Assembly: GCA_023424865.1 (NCBI GenBank)
Contig: JAFADM010000484.1
Span: 1-8,211, forward strand
Reading direction: 5' to 3'
DNA length: 8,211 nucleotides
Origin: Bacillota bacterium
Lineage (GTDB): Bacteria; Bacillota_A; Clostridia; DSM-8532
This document shows positions 1 through 5,417 of this stretch, piece by piece; position 1 is the first letter of the stretch, and each line of letters starts with the position of its first letter. The notes below the pieces were generated by a model that was given only the letters and a program-made list of their open reading frames with translations, did no database searches and was not told where the DNA came from. A program made the translations under genes and the position numbers.

Positions 1-1
1 T

Positions 2-298
2 ATGATTTTAAGGTCCTGCGAGCCTACGGCACCCATCGGTCTTCTATATATGGAAGCCATGGTAGACCCTTATGTTTACGCCCTTCACCTCAATGCTAAC
101 GCCATACATCCCTATTATCCCACCCTCCGGGTACCTCAGGTTATTGGAGGCTGCAAGGGACGAGGGCTTCGTATTAATGCCTGGACCGTTGATCATCCGG
201 AACATATAGGCTGGCTTTTAAAGGAAGAGATTGACGGAATTATAACGAACAAGCCGGATATTGCCATAGCCCTTCGAAAGGAAATGCAGAAGGCATAA
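2..298 (+). CDS. Glycerophosphodiester phosphodiesterase, C-terminal fragment (5' end outside window)
   Basis: This is the last 98 codons of a gene that starts to the left of the window. The ATG at position 2 is only the first methionine visible, not a credible start. The protein family hydrolyses glycerophosphodiesters to glycerol-3-phosphate and an alcohol, using a TIM-barrel fold. What is visible is the end of the barrel: INAWTVDHPEHI (a strand with the NxWTVD motif typical of GDPD proteins), then DGIITNKPD, the usual last strand and loop, and a short helical tail ending KEMQKA. The catalytic His/Glu/Asp residues of the family lie N-terminally and cannot be checked. Whether the enzyme is cytosolic or membrane-anchored cannot be told. 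The next gene follows on the same strand about 80 bases later with no hairpin between, so co-transcription is possible. The family call is confident; the substrate is unknown. Confidence 0.85.
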   Translation: MILRSCEPTAPIGLLYMEAMVDPYVYALHLNANAIHPYYPTLRVPQVIGGCKGRGLRINAWTVDHPEHIGWLLKEEIDGIITNKPDIAIALRKEMQKA

Positions 299-361
299 CG
301 GGCAGAAGGTATATTGGGCCGGCACCTGTTTTAAGTATTCGCATTTTTATATGAAGCAATT

Positions 362-367
362 GAGGAG
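362..367 (+). promoter_or_regulatory. Ribosome binding site that fixes the start of the DUF815 gene at 378
   Basis: GAGGAG lies 10 bases before the ATG at 378. The upstream in-frame ATG at 351 is preceded by a T/A-rich stretch with no purine-rich Shine-Dalgarno match, and this GAGGAG would fall inside its coding sequence. The start at 378 is therefore preferred. Confidence 0.7.
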
Positions 368-377
368 CATAAATAGA

Positions 378-1718
378 ATGAAATATACGGAAGAGCTGAT
401 TCTGGCGCTGGAGGGATTAACCCTTTGGCGTCCGCTTTTAAAGGAACCCCTAATTGAAAGCTTCCATCGTTTAATTGTAAGCCTGTCGGCAAAGGAGCCG
501 GAGCTTTGTGATTTTATTGGCAATTACGGCCAATTCATAAACCGGCTGTTAAGCCGGGAGCCCCATGGCACTTTCAAGACTTGTATCGCCCAGCTTGTGA
601 TTTATAGTGAGAATACCTTCGGAGAGCGTATTGATGCGTTAAAAGGAGAGCCCTTGCCAGAGGTTTTGCTTCAGGCTGCGGCGCTTGACTTAAGGGCGTT
701 ATCTCATATGGCGGACTTGGATCCCGAAGACTTAAAAAAAGCCGCAGTGGAATGCTTTTCAACGCGGAGCCAGGCAAAGGCGCTCATTGAAGCTTTGCCA
801 AATTGGCCAACCGATTGGGATGACAAGGACAAAGCCCAGTTTCCGGGTGAGCTGTTTCATCCCGGACTGACCTTTTATCAGCAGGCGGAAGCTCTTGCCC
901 GCTTTCATTCTCGCAGCGGTTCCGGGGCTTTTGCAAGGTATCGGGCTTTTATCTGGGAAAGGACAGGCTCAAACGGGCGTCTTTCGGGGATCCTGTCTCC
1001 CGATCCGGTGGAGATGGAGGACTTTATTGGCTACGAACAGCAGCGCAAGCTTTTAATAGACAATACCCTTCAGTTTTTGCGAGGCCTTCCGGCCAATAAT
1101 ATTCTGCTCTACGGCGACAGAGGAACGGGAAAATCGGCTTCCGTAAAGGCATTACTGAATGCTTTCGGAGAGCAGGGGCTGCGGATGATCGAAATACCGA
1201 AAAAGCACCTGGCTGATTTCCATGAGGTTTTAGAGGCGGTATCGGGAAGCACACTTAAATTTATTGTATTTATTGATGATTTGGCATTTGAGGACAGCGA
1301 GGAGAGCTATACCTCCTTAAAAGCGCTTCTGGAGGGAGGTCTTCGTAACAGACCTGATAATCTGGTGATTTACGCTACTTCAAATCGTCGTCATCTCATA
1401 AAGGAAAAGTTTTCTGAGCGCAGAGGCATGCTTTCGGATAATCCTGATGAGGAGGTTCACGCATCGGATGCCATCCAGGAGAAGCTCTCCCTGGCGGACC
1501 GTTTCGGAATGACCATAACCTACTCGGCTCCGGATCAGGAGCAATTCCTTGAAATTGCTGCTGGCATTGCTGAAAAAAGAGAGCTGCGGGTGGATCCCGC
1601 TTATCTTCGAAAAGAGGCCATCCGTTGGGAAATGCGCTATAATGGCCGCTCACCCAGGACCGCACGTCAGTTTGTAACCTGGCTGGAGGGTCAGGTGAAC
1701 AACAAAACAGAGGAATAA
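378..1718 (+). CDS. DUF815-type AAA+ ATPase, function unknown
   Basis: From the ATG at 378 the protein has 446 residues (455 if the weaker ATG at 351 is used). The N-terminal half (about 1-210) is helical, with no recognised motif or membrane segment. The C-terminal half is a P-loop ATPase of the DUF815 family. It has Walker A GDRGTGKS at 246-253, hydrophobic Walker B FIVFIDD at about 295-301, a sensor-1-like strand VIYATSN, and a C-terminal GRSPRTARQF segment suited to sensor 2 or an arginine finger. The sequence 'MEDFIGYEQQRKLLIDNT' just before the P-loop is the usual entry into this domain. These features predict a cytosolic ATP-driven machine or loader; the substrate and physiological role are not known for the family. 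It lies about 80 bases downstream of the phosphodiesterase gene, so co-expression is possible, but no functional link is implied. The family call is strong; any function would be guesswork. Confidence 0.85.
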   Translation: MKYTEELILALEGLTLWRPLLKEPLIESFHRLIVSLSAKEPELCDFIGNYGQFINRLLSREPHGTFKTCIAQLVIYSENTFGERIDALKGEPLPEVLLQAAALDLRALSHMADLDPEDLKKAAVECFSTRSQAKALIEALPNWPTDWDDKDKAQFPGELFHPGLTFYQQAEALARFHSRSGSGAFARYRAFIWERTGSNGRLSGILSPDPVEMEDFIGYEQQRKLLIDNTLQFLRGLPANNILLYGDRGTGKSASVKALLNAFGEQGLRMIEIPKKHLADFHEVLEAVSGSTLKFIVFIDDLAFEDSEESYTSLKALLEGGLRNRPDNLVIYATSNRRHLIKEKFSERRGMLSDNPDEEVHASDAIQEKLSLADRFGMTITYSAPDQEQFLEIAAGIAEKRELRVDPAYLRKEAIRWEMRYNGRSPRTARQFVTWLEGQVNNKTEE

Positions 1719-1729
1719 AACCGAAAAAA

Positions 1730-1763
1730 GACCCGGCATCGGAATAGCTTCCGATGCCGGGTC
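1730..1763 (-). terminator. Perfect 15-bp hairpin with T-tract on the minus strand
   Basis: Bases 1730-1744 and 1749-1763 pair perfectly (GACCCGGCATCGGAA with its complement) around a TAGC loop. Six A residues at 1724-1729 become a T6 tract directly after the stem when read leftward, the classic intrinsic terminator form for leftward transcripts such as ald. Read rightward, the stem is followed by AAAAGG, so by itself it is a poor intrinsic terminator for the DUF815 gene, though it could protect the 3' end of that mRNA. Confidence 0.8.
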
Positions 1764-1779
1764 AAAAGGTGATGTATTC

Positions 1780-1813
1780 AAAAAGCGTTAAATGGAGGGT
1801 TTGACGCTTTTTT
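1780..1813. terminator. Bidirectional intrinsic terminator between convergent genes
   Basis: AAAAAGCGTTAAA (1780-1792) pairs with TTTGACGCTTTTT (1800-1812) around a 7-base loop, with one position that is a G-U wobble in the RNA. The rightward transcript ends in T6 at 1808-1813, so this is the best terminator for the DUF815 gene. The stem also gives a T-run when read leftward and could serve ald, which ends about 75 bases away. Confidence 0.75.
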
Positions 1814-1886
1814 GTATTGATGGCCATTTTCATAAGCAAATCTGGTTAAAAGGGAGGGAATCGATGCCCCTGAGCTTTTAATTATT

Positions 1887-3014
1887 TTAGACCAGCTTTT
1901 CAAGGCTTGTTTTTGCAGGCACATAGGATAATCCAAGTCCATCTGCAACAGCCTGATAAGTGAGCTCTCCCCCACAGGTGTTTAAGCCTGCAAGCAAAGC
2001 GCTGTCGCTTTGAAGAGCGGCCTTAACGCCCTTATCGGCCAGTTGAACCAGATAGGGGAGGGTTGCGCCGGTAAGGGCGTAGGTGGAGGTTCTGGGTACG
2101 GCTCCGGGCATGTTGGCAACAGAGTAGTGAACAACGCCATGGCTTATGTAGCAAGGCTTGTCATGGGTAGTTACCCTGTCAATGGTTTCAATGGAACCGC
2201 CCTGATCAATGGCAACGTCCACGATAACGGAACCCTTCTTCATCGTTTTAACCATTTCAGCGGAAACGGTTTTGGGAGCTTTTGCTCCTGCCACTAAAAC
2301 AGCACCTACAAGAAGGTCTGCCTTTTTTACCAATTGAGCTGCACTGTATTCATCGTAAATAAGGGTGGTGATTCTGCCCTGGAAAATATCATCAAGATAG
2401 GAAAGGCGGCTCTTGTTTACGTCCATTACCGTAACTCTGGCTCCAAGACCCACTGCCATTTTTGCAGCATTGGTACCCACAACACCGCCGCCGATAATTA
2501 ATACCTCTGCGGGAGCGACACCGGGAACACCGCCTAAAAGCATACCCGAACCGCCGTTATAGGACTGAAGCATGGTTGCGCCAATTTGGATGGACATTCT
2601 GCCGGCGACATCGCTCATGGGTGAGAGAAGAGGAAGCGCTCCATTGGAGAGCTGTACGGTTTCATAAGCGATACCGGTAATCTTCTTTTTCAGAAGCATG
2701 TCTACAAGACCGGGATTGGGAGCAAGGTGCAAATAAGTAAACAGATGCTGGCCTTCACGGAACAGTTCATATTCCTCGGGGAGGGGCTCCTTTACCTTTA
2801 CGATAAGATCCGAACTGTTAAATACTTCGGCAGCTGTTTCAAGAGTTAATCCCCCGGCCTGCTTGTATTCCTCATCGGAAATACCGCTTCCTTCGCCTGC
2901 GGCCTTTTCGATGAATACCGTATGCCCCTTGGATGCCAGGGCATGAACGCCTGCCGGGGTGATAGCCACCCTCTTTTCATTGTTTTTAATCTCCTTTGGA
3001 ATTCCGATTTTCAT
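1887..3014 (-). CDS. ald: Alanine dehydrogenase (NAD+-dependent)
   Basis: The enzyme catalyses reversible oxidative deamination of L-alanine to pyruvate and ammonium with reduction of NAD+, in the cytosol, usually as a hexamer. The 375 residues match the usual length (about 370-378). The start [15 protein letters not shown] puts the known active-site residues at their family numbers: R15 and K75 (pyruvate binding), H96 (in YLHLAPN) and D270 (in VDVAIDQGG). The Rossmann dinucleotide motif is GGGVVG at 175-180, and the acidic residue ending strand beta-2, D198 in VMDVN, fits NAD+ rather than NADP+ preference. A GGAG sequence lies 4 bases before the ATG, with AAAGGAA just upstream. The gene sits 52 bases downstream of an Lrp/AsnC regulator gene on the same strand, a common arrangement in which the regulator controls ald. 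Two hairpins beyond the stop codon provide termination. Nothing suggests decay. Confidence 0.96.
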   Translation of the reverse strand: MKIGIPKEIKNNEKRVAITPAGVHALASKGHTVFIEKAAGEGSGISDEEYKQAGGLTLETAAEVFNSSDLIVKVKEPLPEEYELFREGQHLFTYLHLAPNPGLVDMLLKKKITGIAYETVQLSNGALPLLSPMSDVAGRMSIQIGATMLQSYNGGSGMLLGGVPGVAPAEVLIIGGGVVGTNAAKMAVGLGARVTVMDVNKSRLSYLDDIFQGRITTLIYDEYSAAQLVKKADLLVGAVLVAGAKAPKTVSAEMVKTMKKGSVIVDVAIDQGGSIETIDRVTTHDKPCYISHGVVHYSVANMPGAVPRTSTYALTGATLPYLVQLADKGVKAALQSDSALLAGLNTCGGELTYQAVADGLGLSYVPAKTSLEKLV

Positions 3015-3048
3015 TTTACTCCATTCCTTTCCTTCACGTGTGACTGAT

Positions 3049-3059
3049 TCATATTATGA
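3049..3059. repeat. 11-bp palindrome in the lrp-ald spacer
   Basis: TCATATTATGA is a perfect inverted repeat (TCATA-T-TATGA) in the 52-base gap between the regulator and ald, 35 to 45 bases before the ald start. It is A+T-rich and of operator size, so it could be a binding site for the regulator or part of a separate ald promoter. No good -35/-10 pair was found around it. Functional meaning is inferred only. Confidence 0.3.
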
Positions 3060-3066
3060 CTTATTG

Positions 3067-3522
3067 CTATTCCTTGAGTTCAGGGATAACTGAAAACCCT
3101 CTTTTAGAGGTGGAGAGCACCATGGTGGTACGGGTTTTTATAACGCCTGGAATACTCTTTATGCGGTTTAAAAGCTTTTCAAGAGTTTGGGTGTTTTCCG
3201 TAATAATTTTAAGTAAGTAGTCGAAATCACCTGCGAGATAATGGCATTCCAGAATTTCTGATTCGTTGCTCATAAGCTCAACGAATTTGTCATTAAATTT
3301 GGGCCGTTCCAGGCTTATGGACATGAAGGCGGTTAAATCCTTGTGAAGGTATCCCGGATTGATAATGGCTGTATACTGTTCAATAATGCCTGATGCCTCA
3401 AGCTTTTTCAGGCGTTCGCTTACGGCAGGTACTGAAAGATTAATTTCGCCGCTTATCTCGGAAGCCGTTATTCTGGCATTCTTTTGAAGAAGTCTGAGTA
3501 TTCTGACGTCCGTTTGATCCAT
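3067..3522 (-). CDS. Lrp/AsnC-family transcriptional regulator, probable regulator of ald
   Basis: A 151-residue protein of full family length. Residues 1-60 form the winged helix-turn-helix: MDQTDVRILRLLQKNAR, then the recognition region LSVPAVSERLKKLEASGII, typical of Lrp/AsnC proteins. After a linker, residues about 62-150 form the RAM (ActD-like) domain that binds amino acids and builds dimers and octamers; its hallmark GDFDYLLKI is at 98-106, followed by IKSIPGVIKTRTTMVLS. It acts in the cytosol on DNA. The gene lies directly upstream of ald on the same strand with only 52 bases between, so a role in alanine-responsive control of ald is likely but inferred. The start at 3522 has GAGGG about 10 bases upstream, inside a GTGAGGGCTCAC palindrome. 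It may also control its own promoter and, through the shared region, the divergent gene at 3867. Confidence 0.93.
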   Translation of the reverse strand: MDQTDVRILRLLQKNARITASEISGEINLSVPAVSERLKKLEASGIIEQYTAIINPGYLHKDLTAFMSISLERPKFNDKFVELMSNESEILECHYLAGDFDYLLKIITENTQTLEKLLNRIKSIPGVIKTRTTMVLSTSKRGFSVIPELKE

Positions 3523-3527
3523 ATGGG

Positions 3528-3539
3528 GTGAGCCCTCAC
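3528..3539. repeat. Inverted repeat covering the lrp ribosome binding site
   Basis: GTGAGCCCTCAC is an exact inverted repeat of 5-bp arms around CC, lying 6 to 17 bases upstream of the lrp ATG. Read on the coding strand it contains the GAGGG Shine-Dalgarno sequence, so the RNA could hide the ribosome binding site in a tiny hairpin (2-base loop, hence strained), or the DNA could be a protein site just after the transcription start. Confidence 0.35.
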
Positions 3540-3554
3540 ATTTCTTTTTAGTAA

Positions 3555-3583
3555 ATTATAATGACTTCGGTTACATTTTTAAA
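3555..3583 (-). promoter_or_regulatory. Predicted sigma-A promoter of lrp-ald
   Basis: Read leftward, a perfect -10 TATAAT lies at 3560-3555, with TTTAAA (4 of 6 matches to TTGACA) at 3583-3578, exactly 17 bases apart. Transcription would start near 3548, giving a 5' leader of about 26 bases before the ATG at 3522. The -10 and spacing are good and the -35 is weak, which suits a promoter helped by an activator. Confidence 0.5.
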
Positions 3584-3772
3584 GAATTTCCGAAAAAAAA
3601 CATAAAAATTTAAGAATAAACATTATATAGATTAATATTATTTTGATCATCCAGCTAAGATTATTCTTTGGATTAAATTTTTTAAGTTAAAAGCAGAGGC
3701 TGAACGTATTCTCTAGGGCAAACGACATTCTGATGCCATGAAAACTTCATTTGATTTTGTTGGATAAAAAAC

Positions 3773-3839
3773 ATGTCATAACACAAGCTAAGTAGCAACA
3801 AGGTGCAATTTTTAGCTGTGTTTTGCGGCTGAATGACAT
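3773..3839 (+). promoter_or_regulatory. Nested inverted repeat: candidate structured mRNA leader or operator
   Basis: ATGTCAT (3773-3779) pairs perfectly with ATGACAT (3833-3839). Immediately inside, AACACAAGCTAA (3780-3791) pairs with TTAGCTGTGTT (3812-3822) with a single bulged A. This makes 7 plus 11 base pairs, a 20-base apical loop (3792-3811) and a 10-base unpaired segment on the right side (3823-3832). GCAA in the apical loop (3795-3798) could pair with TTGC in that segment (3823-3826) as a pseudoknot. A competing hairpin, TTAGCTGTG with TGCGGCTGA (3812-3832, four G-U pairs), uses the same right arm. The element ends 13 bases before the AAAAGGAG ribosome binding site of the stalk/LysM gene. 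It does not match any riboswitch consensus I know. A protein-binding site is the alternative. Confidence 0.4.
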
Positions 3840-3852
3840 TATATAAACAGTG

Positions 3853-3860
3853 AAAAGGAG
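3853..3860 (+). promoter_or_regulatory. Ribosome binding site of the stalk/LysM gene
   Basis: AAAAGGAG, 6 bases before the ATG at 3867, is near-ideal. It decides that the long 65-residue leader is translated, because the alternative ATG at 4071, right at the signal segment, has only weak purine context. Confidence 0.8.
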
Positions 3861-3866
3861 ACAGCC

Positions 3867-5294
3867 ATGGATTTATTTAAAAACTACCGTCTGATTGAGA
3901 CGGAGGAAGGCTTCGATCTGATTCTTTATGTTGGAACAGGCATTTCCGACACGGAGTTTGCAAAAGAATTTACCGGTATGGATTCGGACAACCGTACACG
4001 GCTGGATAAGAATATTCAAAGCTATATTAAAGAAAAATTTCCGGATAAAAAAATTAACAAGGTAAAAATTATGGCGGGCGCTTTGGTGCTGGCTTCCTTT
4101 ATGTTTACCGGTGCCGTGCAAGCAAAGGCCGCTTCACAGGCTAATGTTACCTCTGCCAGTCAGAAAGCTTACAATTACAATGTTAAGGTATCCTACAACG
4201 GACAGACACTGTATTTCAAATATGCGCCCTTCATATACAACAATACCACCTATGTTTCCTTTTATGAATTCGGTACCGCTATAGGAGGGAACGTGTGGTG
4301 GAACAACAGCTCGGAATTGGTAGGGCTTAATAAGGACGGCAGTACCATAACCTTTGTGAGGAACTCCGCCAGAGCTCGGGTAAACGGAGAGTCAAAGGCC
4401 ATGCCGTCCTCACTTACTGTTAATGGTGTAACCTACGCTCCGTTAAGATTTCTTTCCGAAAGTCTTGGGTATTCGGTGGATATGGCCCAAAATACCGTCC
4501 GAATTACATCGGCAGCTCAGAGCTATACTGTTAAATCGGGGGATTCTCTTTGGTCCGTCGCATCAAAATACGGCACTACCGTCGACAGTCTAATAAGCAC
4601 CAATGACCTAAAGGGTGAGGTTATCTATGAGGGGCAGGTGCTTAAAATTCCTTCTGCACCCGCTGAAAACCAGAGCACCACTTCCTGGCCGTCGGTAACC
4701 TATATTGTGCAGGAGGGGGATACGGCTACCTCCATAGCTAAAAAATTCGGCATAACCGTTTCCGATGTGCTAAAATACAACTATATGAGTGCAAACGAAT
4801 GGTTTGATGCAGGTGATAAAATTGCTATATCCGGCTATGCACCCCGGGTATATACTGCAGCAGCAGGAGAAGCTTCATCCGCCGCCACCAAGGGAAAGCC
4901 GGTGGATTGGACACTGGAAGGGCAGTATTTAATTAAACGCAATAATGTGTTTACCGTTGTGGATGTGGATACAGGAAAGAAATTTCAAATGCAGATGATA
5001 GGAGGCTATAATCATGCTGATGTGGAGCCGTTAACCACGGCGGACACCCAGGTTATGAAGTCTCTTTTCGGCACCTGGCAATGGACGCCAAGGGCCGTTG
5101 TTATTTACCATAACGGTATAAATATCGCTGCCTCCTTGTCGGGCATGCCCCACAGTGTGGATGTGCTCACAAGCAATGGCGTTACCGGGCATTTTGACTT
5201 ATATTTAAGAAACAGTACCTCCCACAGTGAAACCACTTCCGCCGTCTATATCCAGCAGCATCAGAACATGGTGCTTAAAGCGGCGGGACAATAA
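3867..5294 (+). CDS. Exported stalk-domain and LysM cell-wall-binding protein
   Basis: A 475-residue protein predicted to act at or in the cell wall. Order of parts: residues 1-65, a charged, probably cytosolic leader (MDLFKNYRLIETEEGFDLIL and on); 66-88, a hydrophobic segment (KIMAGALVLASFMFTGAVQA) with an AKA-AS signal-peptidase-like site; about 105-214, a copper-amine-oxidase N-terminal-like 'stalk' domain, in which VNGVTYAPLRFLSESLG is the diagnostic repeat; 220-262, LysM 1 (YTVKSGDSLWSVASKYG, ending VLKIP); 279-322, LysM 2 (YIVQEGDTATSIAKKFG); and about 344-475, a C-terminal module with GGYNHADVEPLT, GMPH, GHFDLYL, STSH and QQHQ. LysM domains bind peptidoglycan or chitin. From memory, the C-terminal module recurs after LysM domains in clostridial proteins, but it has no function I can name. 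No L,D-transpeptidase SHGC motif is present. The gene appears monocistronic, between a divergent promoter region and a downstream hairpin. Confidence 0.88.
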   Translation: MDLFKNYRLIETEEGFDLILYVGTGISDTEFAKEFTGMDSDNRTRLDKNIQSYIKEKFPDKKINKVKIMAGALVLASFMFTGAVQAKAASQANVTSASQKAYNYNVKVSYNGQTLYFKYAPFIYNNTTYVSFYEFGTAIGGNVWWNNSSELVGLNKDGSTITFVRNSARARVNGESKAMPSSLTVNGVTYAPLRFLSESLGYSVDMAQNTVRITSAAQSYTVKSGDSLWSVASKYGTTVDSLISTNDLKGEVIYEGQVLKIPSAPAENQSTTSWPSVTYIVQEGDTATSIAKKFGITVSDVLKYNYMSANEWFDAGDKIAISGYAPRVYTAAAGEASSAATKGKPVDWTLEGQYLIKRNNVFTVVDVDTGKKFQMQMIGGYNHADVEPLTTADTQVMKSLFGTWQWTPRAVVIYHNGINIAASLSGMPHSVDVLTSNGVTGHFDLYLRNSTSHSETTSAVYIQQHQNMVLKAAGQ

Positions 5295-5309
5295 AATACG
5301 ATAAAAAAT

Positions 5310-5333
5310 GACGCCGGGATTCATTCCGGCGTC
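5310..5333 (+). terminator. Hairpin after the stalk/LysM gene
   Basis: GACGCCGGGA (5310-5319) pairs with TTCCGGCGTC (5324-5333) around a TTCA loop, with one G-U pair. It lies 15 bases past the stop codon. The rightward transcript continues TCCTTAA, a weak U-tract, while an A6 run upstream (5303-5308) gives a T-tract for leftward transcription. It is probably the 3' end of this mRNA, but termination may be leaky into topB. Confidence 0.6.
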
Positions 5334-5344
5334 TCCTTAAGCCT

Positions 5345-5380
5345 TCAACCCCCTTGCAAAGGCAAATTTAACTGGGTTGA
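5345..5380 (+). promoter_or_regulatory. Small nested inverted repeat upstream of topB
   Basis: TCAACCC (5345-5351) pairs perfectly with GGGTTGA (5374-5380). Immediately inside, CCTT (5352-5355) pairs with AAGG (5359-5362) around GCA, leaving 11 unpaired bases on the right. It lies in the 123-base gap between the stalk/LysM stop codon and topB. It may be a leader fold, an operator or chance. TTGACA at 5377-5382 overlaps its right arm, but no -10 box is properly spaced from it. Confidence 0.25.
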
Positions 5381-5417
5381 CAGGCAGTTCTTATTATGGA
5401 AGGAGAAATTAAGGGGA

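Larger units (their letters stand above)
3523..3866. other. A+T-rich divergent intergenic region
   Basis: These 344 bases separate lrp (leftward) from the stalk/LysM gene (rightward) and contain no credible open reading frame. The half near lrp (3541-3690) is markedly A+T-rich with several A and T runs, as expected for promoters and for Lrp-type proteins, which favour bendable A+T-rich DNA. The half near the stalk/LysM gene is less A+T-rich and holds a small hairpin (ATGAA/TTCAT at 3738-3750) and the nested inverted repeat at 3773-3839. No convincing sigma-A promoter was found for the rightward gene. Confidence 0.7.

Noticed and set aside
2010..2297. 95-codon open frame on the plus strand
   Set aside because: It lies wholly antisense to ald, is rich in Gly/Asn low-complexity sequence and has no ribosome binding site; ald is certain.
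3842..3847. TATAAA as the -10 box of the stalk/LysM gene
   Set aside because: It would start transcription at about the ribosome binding site, and no good -35 lies at the right distance.
3690..3866. Possible cyclic-di-GMP or cyclic-di-AMP riboswitch before a wall-protein gene
   Set aside because: GGCAAAC occurs at 3718-3724, but the rest of the GEMM core (GACGCAAAGC and the receptor) and the ydaO core are absent.
4896..5291. L,D-transpeptidase catalytic domain at the end of the LysM protein
   Set aside because: No SHGC-type catalytic motif and no cysteine in this part of the protein.
5377..5397. TTGACA with TATTAT as a topB promoter
   Set aside because: The spacing is only 9 bases; a sigma-A promoter needs about 16-18.
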